The translations under genes and the position numbers were made by a program. This document shows, piece after piece, positions 53,711 through 60,894 of a stretch of DNA of 64,000 nucleotides. Under the pieces are notes generated by a model. That model was not told the DNA's origin and did no database searches. It saw only the letters and a program-made list of their open reading frames with translations. This DNA is from Congzhengia minquanensis. Its GTDB lineage: Bacteria > Bacillota > Clostridia > UBA1381 > UBA9506. The number at the start of each line of letters is the position of its first letter. Position 1 is the first letter of the stretch. Location: assembly GCF_014384785.1 (NCBI RefSeq), contig NZ_JACRSU010000001.1:806001-870000 (forward strand), read 5' to 3'.

Positions 53711-53735
53711 TTTTATTCAGGAGGATTCAAAAAAA

Positions 53736-54617
53736 GTGGCAAGCCTTTATATCGGAATTATTTTACTCACACGTGTTGCACAGCAGATATGCAGTAAATA
53801 CAAAAGCATGTTGTTTCCAAAATCAATATACGGCGTGGCAAAGCTTATGGCGTTTACCAATTTACTTTCGGCAATTCCCGCGGTCATTCTCATGCTGCTG
53901 GGCGGAAGCATGGCTATAAATCTGAATACCGTAATCACTTCGGCACTTTCCGGAATCAGCATTGTGGTAAGTTCCATCTGCGGGCTGGTATCTATGAAAA
54001 GCGGTACCATGGTGTTAAGCTCTATGTTCGGCGCCGCCGGGCTGATTGTGCCGTGCATTGCAGGAGTTTTCCTTTTTGCAGAGCCGATGTCGCGGCTTCA
54101 GTGGCTTGGAATTGTGGTGCTCATTGCTTCGTCCCTGCTTTTAATTTCGTCTGCTAAACAAATCAATCCCCAATTTTCATTCAAAACCGTTTTTTGTTTA
54201 CTCGGCTCGTTTTTGGCCAACGGTCTCACCATGCTAATGCAAATGATTTTTTCCCGCAGTTCGGAAGGCGGCAACGTGTCAATGTTTTCGTTTTTTACAT
54301 TTGCCATTCCCTGTCTGGCCATGGTTTTGCTTTCCGTGGTTTTGCACCGGCAGCCCCCGGCAGATAATGAAAAGCTGCCGAAAAAGCTGCTTCTCTTTGC
54401 GGCAGGGGCAGGAGTTGCGGTGTTCATTGTGAACCAGCTTGCAACGCTGGCCTCGGGTTTTGTGCCCCCCGCCATTCTGTTTGCCTTTATCAATGGGGGA
54501 AACACCTTCATTGCCGCTTTGGTCGCGGCCATTTTGTTCGGCGAAAAGCTAACGGTGAAAAGCGTTACCGGGCTTTTGCTGGGCGCTGCGTCGCTGATTA
54601 TTATTAAAGCGTTTTAA
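53736..54617 (+). CDS. DMT/EamA-type transporter
   Basis: About 293 residues with ten membrane helices in two EamA-like halves, ending in the typical LFGEKLTVKSVTGLLLGAASLIII. GTG at 53736 is chosen because AGGAGGA lies ten bases upstream; the open frame runs far upstream over the promoter and LacI gene and is not coding there. The substrate (sugar, nucleotide-sugar or other metabolite) is unknown. Its promoter and leader carry operators that probably bind the divergent LacI regulator. Confidence 0.82.
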   Translation: MASLYIGIILLTRVAQQICSKYKSMLFPKSIYGVAKLMAFTNLLSAIPAVILMLLGGSMAINLNTVITSALSGISIVVSSICGLVSMKSGTMVLSSMFGAAGLIVPCIAGVFLFAEPMSRLQWLGIVVLIASSLLLISSAKQINPQFSFKTVFCLLGSFLANGLTMLMQMIFSRSSEGGNVSMFSFFTFAIPCLAMVLLSVVLHRQPPADNEKLPKKLLLFAAGAGVAVFIVNQLATLASGFVPPAILFAFINGGNTFIAALVAAILFGEKLTVKSVTGLLLGAASLIIIKAF

Positions 54618-54624
54618 AGAAATG

Positions 54625-54660
54625 GCCCCTCCCATTAAATCGGGAGAGGCTTAGTTTTTA
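54625..54660. terminator. Terminator between DMT transporter and bioY
   Basis: A hairpin GCCCCTCCC/GGGAGAGGC (54625-54633 and 54642-54650; one mismatch) followed by TTAGTTTTTA on the plus strand. It lies between convergent genes and may serve both. Confidence 0.75.
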
Positions 54661-55221
54661 CTGAACATATTTCCTTGTTATTGGGTTCAGCCGCTTTCCA
54701 ATTACTGCGGCAACAAGACACGAGATAACATCGCCGGGGATTGTTGCCAAAAAGCAATATAAAAACAAATTCCGAATGGTGATGTTTGTGCCAAGATACA
54801 GATGGCTGATTAGAAAATAATAAACCATGCCAAACAGATAGATAATCGCAAGGCCGGCCAAGTTTGCGCCTACCAGCCGCCGAAACGTGGGCGCCGCTGT
54901 TTTGTTTGCAATGGCGCCTGTAACATAAGTGCCCACTGCAAAGCCAATTAAGTAGCCAAAGGTGGGTTTTAGCACATACGTTATGCCGCCGCCCTGGGTG
55001 AACACCGGCAATCCTGCAAGTCCAATGGCAACATATACGCATACGCTTATCGCGCCGAGCCTGCCGCCCAGCATAAGCCCTGCCAGCATGGTAAACAGCG
55101 TTTGCAGAGTCAGCGGAATGTATGGAATTGGAATTTTAATAAACGCCCCAACTGCAATCAGCGCCGCAAACAGCGCACATAAAACCAGTCGCACGGTTTT
55201 CTTAGAATTATTTTTTTCCAT
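54658..55221 (-). CDS. bioY: Biotin ECF transporter S component BioY
   Basis: A 187-residue membrane protein of the BioY family with six helices. The conserved IPYIPLTLQTLFTMLAG near the N-terminus and GLAGLPVFTQGGGITYVLKPTFGYLIGF motif are the biotin-binding signature. It captures biotin for the shared ECF energy module, not encoded here. ATG 55221 follows AAAGGAGGGG. A BirA-type operator over its promoter shows control by biotin. No biotin synthesis gene is in the window. Confidence 0.93.
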   Translation of the reverse strand: MEKNNSKKTVRLVLCALFAALIAVGAFIKIPIPYIPLTLQTLFTMLAGLMLGGRLGAISVCVYVAIGLAGLPVFTQGGGITYVLKPTFGYLIGFAVGTYVTGAIANKTAAPTFRRLVGANLAGLAIIYLFGMVYYFLISHLYLGTNITIRNLFLYCFLATIPGDVISCLVAAVIGKRLNPITRKYVQ

Positions 55222-55247
55222 TTTTACCCCTCCTTTTATTTGACAAT

Positions 55248-55301
55248 ATTTTATCAAATATCGCCCACATTGTCAACCTAATTTAATCAAAAAGTTTACA
55301 A
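55248..55301 (-). promoter_or_regulatory. bioY promoter with BirA operator
   Basis: On the minus strand TTGACA (55276-55271), 17-base spacer, TAAAAT (55253-55248). On the plus strand TTGTCAACC-N14-AGTTTACAA (55270-55278 and 55293-55301) closely fits the Firmicutes BirA box TTGTTAACC-N14/15-GGTTAACAA and overlaps the -35 box, so biotin-bound BirA should repress bioY. Confidence 0.85.
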
Positions 55302-55372
55302 TATTGTGATTATTAACAAAATTACTTCATTAAAATCAGTAAATCGTAACAAATTCAATTATTTCAAAACGC

Positions 55373-55401
55373 TTGTATCGAATCATATTTTATGATAAAA
55401 T
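55373..55401 (+). promoter_or_regulatory. Promoter of the 747-residue secreted protein gene
   Basis: TTGTAT (55373-55378), 17-base spacer, TAAAAT (55396-55401). AAAACGCTTG across the upstream edge faintly resembles half of a catabolite (cre) site, too weak to call. Confidence 0.5.
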
Positions 55402-55433
55402 AAGTTTATCCTAAAGTAAAGGAGAGGAAGAAT

Positions 55434-57677
55434 ATGATGAAATTTAAATTGTCCGCGGTTTTTCTTGCGGTAATCATGGCCTTATCCTTGTGTGGCTCTG
55501 TTATGGTCTTTGCCGAAGATGGCTGCGTTCAGAAAAAAATTGACAACACTGCCATTCGTTTGGAGATGACGGGGGCCGCTTATACGGATTTTGAGGCAGG
55601 CGAAACAAAGACCTTCACCTTCACCGTTCCCACCACCGGAACCTATGGCATGTGGTTTGACAATGCAAACTATACAGCGTCAAAACTGACTGCGGTAGTT
55701 CAAAACGGCGATGAAACTGTTTTTAACCAGTCGTACACCTCTGAAACAAAAGAACCGGTATATTCCACCCGTGGTCATGAACGGTTCGGTGATGAAAACA
55801 ACTTAAATATGAAGCTCACCGCAGGCGTTAGCTATACCCTGTCCCTAACTTCGGAATCGGCATTTTCCGGCATGAATTATATTGATTTCAGGTGTTTAGA
55901 GCTTCCGGTACTGTCAGACCTTGGCGCGAAAACTGCCATTCACCCGGCTGATTTTTATACCGGCAGCACACTTTTAAATGTTCACAACCACCAGCAGTAT
56001 CAAACAGGCTCAGGCTTTGTCAGCGGCACATCGCTTGTCGGAGATTATACCAAAGCGGAAGACGCTTTAAGAACACCCCTGTTTACGGAAAATTCCCTGG
56101 CTTCAAAATATTTTGGAATTGTTTTAAACGGGGGACGCACAGCTGTATATCATTTAGTGGCGCCGCAGGCGGGCTGGTATAGCCTCTCTTTTAAGGCAAA
56201 TGCATATCCCAGCGGAAGGCCCATAGATATCCGCCTTTATGTTGGCGGTGCACGGGCTGCCCTACTCCACTATTCGGGAAACGGCGATGCCGACGTTCAA
56301 TCTCCTGCGTTTTGGCTGGATGCGGGCGAAAACGAAATTAAACTGCATGCAATTACCAGCGATTTATATGTAAAAAATCTGATTATCACAAGCCTTGGCT
56401 CTGTGTATTCCGACACTTCCACAGCCATTGCTCCGGTGGGCGAAACCAATGTAGAGTTAATCAATGCGCACAGTGTCTCCGCCGTTTCTAATTTTGCAGG
56501 CGGCTTTAAAGCACAGGCCGGGCACTACAGCGAGCAAGATATTACAATTGCTGAAACAGGCTATTATAATATTTACACTTACATGAAAGCGCACCAAGCG
56601 TCGTTTAATGTTTTGATAGGCGAGGTTGGACAAGACGGAGCCGTTGCAGACTATGAAAATGTTACCAGCAGCTTCTATACTGACCGGTCGTCTGCAAACT
56701 TAAACTCTACCGGCCGCGGCTGGAGCAGCGACGGTTTTCTGCGGCTTTTAATGTATAACGCCCATCTTTTTGAAGCTGGAAAAACCTATCGAATCCGCAT
56801 TGAGTTTATCGACGTTGACCCCAGCAAATATACAATTGATTTGGATAAATATCCCGGATATGAAGTTACCACCGATTATGAGGCTTTTGTCAGCGCGCCA
56901 CTGACTGTGAAGCGTACAGACGGCGTTCTGTCAGACACGGAAACCACCTATTTAAGCGGCTGGGACATCATTCCGGAAAGTAACTGGGGCTATGTTACCT
57001 GGTCTCCCGCAGAGCAGGCATATCAGGGCTACAATTCCACCACGCAGCCGGTTTATGACAGTGTGCTTTTTGCGGGCGAAACAGGCAGACTCCGCAATGT
57101 ATTGTTTAATAAAGGCGGCAATAATACATATAAATTCCGCCTTTTGGCTAAAACCGCCGGCCGTTACAACATCAATGCATTTGTTAATTCCGGAACGACA
57201 AACTCCGCAATTTACACCTATCAGATCGACGGAGAGGCCGCCCAGGAAAAAAGCATCACCGACGACGGCAATGTAATGAACAATCCATTTTATGTTGATT
57301 CTGTTTATCTGACAGAAGGCGAGCACACCATAACAGTTACACCTGTTTCCAACACCGGCGGCAAATGGAGATTTTACGGTTTTGGTGTTGACTATGTAAA
57401 CGAAACTTTCGTGGCGCTGAACGAAGCAAACAGCCAGTGCACCTACAACGCGGCGCTTTCAGAAACCGACGGCACCGTGATTGTTGCGCTCTATTCCGGC
57501 AGCGAGCTTGTGGGAATTGACACGCAGACTGTTACATCTGCGCAAAACAAGGTGAGCGGCACTGTTGCCTATTCCGGCGAAAAACCTGAATATGCAAAAA
57601 TATTTGTGTGGTCTGATTTGAAAAACGTGACGCCTCTGTTAAAACCTGTTACAATTGACAGCGGTAGCTGGCACTAA
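55434..57677 (+). CDS. Secreted carbohydrate-binding-like protein
   Basis: A 747-residue secreted protein with a signal peptide (first about 27 residues). It contains several beta-sandwich modules (about 30-165, 170-325, 335-480, 500-655) with CBM6/35-like traits such as GTYGMWFDNANY, GWYSLSFKAN and GRYNINAFVNSG. The last about 90 residues form a beta domain that resembles the end of the 835-residue protein in the surface operon (both close with ..K.FVW.. near the C-terminus). No SLH or LPxTG anchor and no catalytic motif is seen. GGAGAGGAAG precedes ATG 55434. Single-gene transcript. Confidence 0.75.
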   Translation: MMKFKLSAVFLAVIMALSLCGSVMVFAEDGCVQKKIDNTAIRLEMTGAAYTDFEAGETKTFTFTVPTTGTYGMWFDNANYTASKLTAVVQNGDETVFNQSYTSETKEPVYSTRGHERFGDENNLNMKLTAGVSYTLSLTSESAFSGMNYIDFRCLELPVLSDLGAKTAIHPADFYTGSTLLNVHNHQQYQTGSGFVSGTSLVGDYTKAEDALRTPLFTENSLASKYFGIVLNGGRTAVYHLVAPQAGWYSLSFKANAYPSGRPIDIRLYVGGARAALLHYSGNGDADVQSPAFWLDAGENEIKLHAITSDLYVKNLIITSLGSVYSDTSTAIAPVGETNVELINAHSVSAVSNFAGGFKAQAGHYSEQDITIAETGYYNIYTYMKAHQASFNVLIGEVGQDGAVADYENVTSSFYTDRSSANLNSTGRGWSSDGFLRLLMYNAHLFEAGKTYRIRIEFIDVDPSKYTIDLDKYPGYEVTTDYEAFVSAPLTVKRTDGVLSDTETTYLSGWDIIPESNWGYVTWSPAEQAYQGYNSTTQPVYDSVLFAGETGRLRNVLFNKGGNNTYKFRLLAKTAGRYNINAFVNSGTTNSAIYTYQIDGEAAQEKSITDDGNVMNNPFYVDSVYLTEGEHTITVTPVSNTGGKWRFYGFGVDYVNETFVALNEANSQCTYNAALSETDGTVIVALYSGSELVGIDTQTVTSAQNKVSGTVAYSGEKPEYAKIFVWSDLKNVTPLLKPVTIDSGSWH

Positions 57678-57690
57678 AAATTTAAACAAT

Positions 57691-57726
57691 AAAGCGGCAC
57701 AGCAAATTTGCTGTGCCGCTTTTATT
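57691..57726. terminator. Terminator after the secreted protein gene
   Basis: A 32-base perfect palindrome (arms 57691-57706 and 57707-57722) with GC-rich middle and A/T ends, followed by TATTTT. It serves both this gene and the convergent kinase-like gene. Confidence 0.9.
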
Positions 57727-58329
57727 TTACTTGTTCAGGTTCATTTTTCGCCTGATATAATCTTCAATGATATCTGCTGTTGCAATTAGCCCTAAACGGC
57801 TGCTGTTAATGGAAAGCTCGTAGTTTCTTGAGTCGCCCCATTGTTTCGTGCAGTAATAATTGTGGTAATTTTTTCTCTTTTTGTTTGTAGAAACCACAAT
57901 GTTTTCCGCCTTTTGTTCCGAAACCTGATAAAGTTCCATAATGCGGGCGACTTTTGCTTCCATGTCTCCCAGAACAAAAATGGTGGTTAGGGCCGGGTTT
58001 CCCTTTAACACTTCCTCTGCACAACGGCCGACAATGATAAACGACGCGCCGCTGTCTGCCTTTTGGCGCAGATAGTCGAACTGCAGATTGGCAATTGCCT
58101 CCTCCGGCGAGTTGGAATAACCCATTACGTTTCTTGAAAACAAGCGGTTTTTGGGAATTTCGTCATACTTTTCCAAATGCTTTACATTTAAGCTTTTGCG
58201 CTCTGCGATTTCCTCCAGCAGATTACTGTCGTAAAGCGGAAGGTCAAAACGCTTTGCCAGCAGTTCCGCTATGGCGTGTCCGCCGCTGCCAAACTCACGG
58301 CCGACAGAAATGATCAACTGTTTTTCCAT
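57727..58329 (-). CDS. Cytidylate-kinase-like family protein
   Basis: A 200-residue protein of the cytidylate-kinase-like (AAA_26/Cytidylate_kin2) family. The P-loop-like GREFGSGGHAIAELLAKRF (about 9-27) lacks the usual GKS, as in the whole family, and YDSNLLEEIAE follows. The family is common in gut Firmicutes, often beside transporters, and its substrate is unknown. GGGGAGG precedes the ATG. It lies 21 bases downstream of the ArsB/NhaD permease gene. Confidence 0.82.
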   Translation of the reverse strand: MEKQLIISVGREFGSGGHAIAELLAKRFDLPLYDSNLLEEIAERKSLNVKHLEKYDEIPKNRLFSRNVMGYSNSPEEAIANLQFDYLRQKADSGASFIIVGRCAEEVLKGNPALTTIFVLGDMEAKVARIMELYQVSEQKAENIVVSTNKKRKNYHNYYCTKQWGDSRNYELSINSSRLGLIATADIIEDYIRRKMNLNK

Positions 58330-58350
58330 AAAAATACCTCCCCGTTAAAT

Positions 58351-59700
58351 TTAAATATGAATCAGCCAAATTGCTCCCATTGAAATTGTCAGCACAATCA
58401 GCGTGGCTGGCACCATTGCTTTGCAGTATCTGCCCCAGCCAACGGGATATCCTTCCTTTGCGGCAACCGAAGTTCCCACAACGTTGGCCGACGCACCGAT
58501 CGGTGTGGCACTGCCGCCGATATCCGTTCCCATAGACAGCGACCAGGCCAGAACAGAAAGATCTGCGCCCTGCGTTGCCGCCAGCGATTTGATAATCGGA
58601 ATCATGGTAGCGGCAAAGGGGATGTTGTCCACAAATGCGCTGGCAATGCCGGACACCCAAACGATAATTGCCACCATTAGATAAAGGTTGCCGCCGCACG
58701 CCCTGCCGATAAGGCCTGCCATAAGCTCTAAAACTCCGGTCTGCTCCAGTCCGCCGACAACAACAAACAGGCCGATGAAGAACAGCAATGTTTTATAGTC
58801 CAGTTTTTTCAGCAGCGCAAGGGCCGATCTGCCCGCAGTAATCAGTGTTAACAGTGCGATAAACAAACCGATAAACGCCACCGTAAGCCCCGTGGACCCG
58901 TGGGTGATTAACAGCACCACCGCAATGGCAAAAATGATGCAGGACATAACGAAGCTTTTCTTATCCGCAATCATTTCCTTTGGATCCGGATAAGCGTTTT
59001 GCTGCGCCTGGGCGGAACGGGGAAAGGATTTGCGGAAAATAAGAAAAAAGTAAAGAACAACCACAATTAGCGAAATTCCCGCAATTACGCCTGTGTTGGT
59101 CAGAAAATCGCCGAATGTGTACCCCAAAGACGTTCCGATGATAATGTTCGGAGGGTCTCCGCACATGGTGGCGGAGCCGCCTAAATTCGCACAAAACACC
59201 TCAGACAATATCATTGGAATCGGGTCAAACTTTAACAGCTGCGCAAGCTCCACCGTAACCGCCGCCAAAAACAAAATGACGGTAATAGAGTCGATAAACA
59301 TGGACAAAACCGCAGACATCACCATAAACGTAATGAAAATGGCCGTGGTTTTATAGCGCACCAATTTTGCAATGGCAATGCACAGCCAGCGGAAAAAGCC
59401 CGCTTTTGCCATGCCCTCTACCATAACCATCATACCCGCAATAAAAATTATGGTAGCCCAGTTAATTCCGCTGGAGCTTTCCTCGGCCTGTCCTGCCGTG
59501 TGCCAGAACGATGACGTAAAAATGCTTTTTAAATTTAATGTTTGTGTAATGGCCGAAAAGCTATGCATGCACACTCCAAAAACAATGACAAGCGTAGCCA
59601 GGGCGCAAAGCAGCGTTACAACATGGCGCTCCAGTTTTTCTGAGATAATCAGGCCAAACATGAGCACAAATATTGTTACTGCTAAAATTTGAGACAGCAA
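58351..59700 (-). CDS. ArsB/NhaD-type SLC13 permease
   Basis: A 449-residue membrane protein with about eleven helices of the ion transporter superfamily. GGSATMCGDPPNIIIGTSLG and the second-half SMGTDIGGSATPIGASANVVGTSVA are the repeated signature of this group (NhaD, ArsB, YbiR). Substrate could be sodium/proton, arsenite or a dicarboxylate. TTG 59700 follows GGGGG at nine bases. The kinase-like gene follows on the same transcript. Confidence 0.87.
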   Translation of the reverse strand: MLSQILAVTIFVLMFGLIISEKLERHVVTLLCALATLVIVFGVCMHSFSAITQTLNLKSIFTSSFWHTAGQAEESSSGINWATIIFIAGMMVMVEGMAKAGFFRWLCIAIAKLVRYKTTAIFITFMVMSAVLSMFIDSITVILFLAAVTVELAQLLKFDPIPMILSEVFCANLGGSATMCGDPPNIIIGTSLGYTFGDFLTNTGVIAGISLIVVVLYFFLIFRKSFPRSAQAQQNAYPDPKEMIADKKSFVMSCIIFAIAVVLLITHGSTGLTVAFIGLFIALLTLITAGRSALALLKKLDYKTLLFFIGLFVVVGGLEQTGVLELMAGLIGRACGGNLYLMVAIIVWVSGIASAFVDNIPFAATMIPIIKSLAATQGADLSVLAWSLSMGTDIGGSATPIGASANVVGTSVAAKEGYPVGWGRYCKAMVPATLIVLTISMGAIWLIHI

Positions 59701-59840
59701 TGTTGTTTCCCCCTATGGATTTTATTTTAGCTCCATTATTCTATCACAAATCGTGACAAAAATCATGTTCAAAAGTAACTAAAAATTATGTCAAATCCAG
59801 GAAATTTTTAGGGGCTTTTTATACACTGTGTCACTTTAAG

Positions 59841-59890
59841 ACAAGCGTGCATATAATGGTATATATCCTATTAGATGCAAGGTGATTCAT
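59841..59890 (+). promoter_or_regulatory. Possible sporulation-type promoter of the CnaB-domain gene
   Basis: CATATAATG at 59850-59858 resembles the -10 box of SigE/SigK promoters (CATA followed by TA-rich bases), with AC at 59833-59834 about 15 bases upstream. It also reads as TATAAT without a good -35. AAGGTG at 59879-59884 is the ribosome site. The sporulation assignment is tentative. Confidence 0.3.
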
Positions 59891-60847
59891 ATGGAAGCTA
59901 TGAATGATAAAAACAATCCATTCAATCAGAAATGTCAAAGGTGCTGTTGCTGCTGTTGCTGTCCGCACCCTTATCCGCCGCCTCCCCCGCCTTCGGGTCT
60001 GGGTTCGTTTACGGCTGTAAAGCGTGACGGCGACACCAACCTGCCGCTTGCAGGCGCGGTATATTCTCTCTACCGCCTAAACAATGCAGAGCCGGCTGCC
60101 ACAGCTGCCTCTGACATAACCGGCGCACTGCGCTTTACCGATTTAGAGCCGGGGGAATATATCCTTTCTGAAACCACCGCGCCGGAAGGGTATCAGTCGA
60201 ACCCGGAAACGTTTATGGTCGTTGTTGATGAACAGGGAAATGTTACCATAAACGGTGAAATTGCCGAAGGGTTTTCTATTTACGACACCCTTGCGCCGCA
60301 GCCGGCCCGGTTTTTGTTTTTAAAAACTGACGGCCAAACCGGGCAGCCCCTTTCCGGTGCGGTTTTCAGGCTGTTAAGCGGCGAAACTGCCGCATCAGAC
60401 GACGACGGGGTTGTAGATTTCGGATTTCTTTTGCCGGGAACGTATACTATGACGGAGGTTTCGCCCCCGGATGGGTATGACCCAAACACGGAAGAATATG
60501 CCGTAACGGTGAACCCGGACGGAAGCATTTATGTAAACGGCGTGCCTCTTGCTGACTTCACCGTTGCCAACACACCATCTCTGCCTTTAAGCCCCACACC
60601 GGTTATATATTCTATTACCGAGGGGGATATGTTCATTCTTGGCGAGGGCGTGCCCGGCGCAGAGCTTGTCGTTTTATTGCCCGACGGCACAAAAGTTACT
60701 ACCACAGTAAACGAAAACGGCATTTGGCTTGTTCCCATTCCTTCCGGCATTGTGCTTTTTGCCGGCCAAACAGTTTATGCCTATCAAACTGTGCCCGGCT
60801 ATGCCCCCAGTGAAAATGCTTCTTTCGTTGTTCAGCCAAGAAACTAA
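59891..60847 (+). CDS. Cys-cluster/Pro-rich protein with two CnaB domains
   Basis: A 318-residue protein without signal peptide, membrane helix or LPxTG. The N-terminus has Cys15 and seven Cys in a row (18-24), then PHPYPPPPPP. Two SpaA/CnaB domains follow (about 38-135 and 139-230). Each has the intramolecular isopeptide set: Lys44 with Glu94 (and Asp132), Lys145 with Glu189 (and Asn227). A Big_6-like Ig domain forms the end (about 238-318). Lack of a secretion signal and the Cys cluster suggest a spore coat/exosporium or other cross-linked protein rather than a pilin. ATG 59891 follows AAGGTG. Confidence 0.8.
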   Translation: MEAMNDKNNPFNQKCQRCCCCCCCPHPYPPPPPPSGLGSFTAVKRDGDTNLPLAGAVYSLYRLNNAEPAATAASDITGALRFTDLEPGEYILSETTAPEGYQSNPETFMVVVDEQGNVTINGEIAEGFSIYDTLAPQPARFLFLKTDGQTGQPLSGAVFRLLSGETAASDDDGVVDFGFLLPGTYTMTEVSPPDGYDPNTEEYAVTVNPDGSIYVNGVPLADFTVANTPSLPLSPTPVIYSITEGDMFILGEGVPGAELVVLLPDGTKVTTTVNENGIWLVPIPSGIVLFAGQTVYAYQTVPGYAPSENASFVVQPRN

Positions 60848-60860
60848 AAAATGAAAAACA

Positions 60861-60892
60861 AAAAGCTCCTGTGTCATTCAGGAGCTTTTTTT
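60861..60892. terminator. Terminator between CnaB and GH18 genes
   Basis: An 11-bp stem AAAAGCTCCTG/CAGGAGCTTTT (60861-60871 and 60879-60889) with 7-base loop, T run on the plus side and A run on the minus side. It serves both convergent genes. Confidence 0.9.
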
Positions 60893-60894
60893 GT

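Noticed and set aside
53508..53735. Extended N-terminus of the DMT transporter
   Set aside because: The open frame upstream covers the divergent promoter, operators and LacI start; GTG 53736 has its own AGGAGGA site and gives the standard first helix.
55362..55382. Catabolite-response (cre) site before the 747-residue protein gene
   Set aside because: Only the ACGCTT half resembles the consensus; the other half does not match.
57691..57722. 32-base palindrome as a regulatory element
   Set aside because: It has a GC core, A/T ends and lies between convergent stops, so it is an ordinary two-way terminator.
59891..60847. Sortase-anchored pilin
   Set aside because: No signal peptide, no LPxTG-like motif, no C-terminal membrane helix and no sortase gene nearby, despite CnaB domains.
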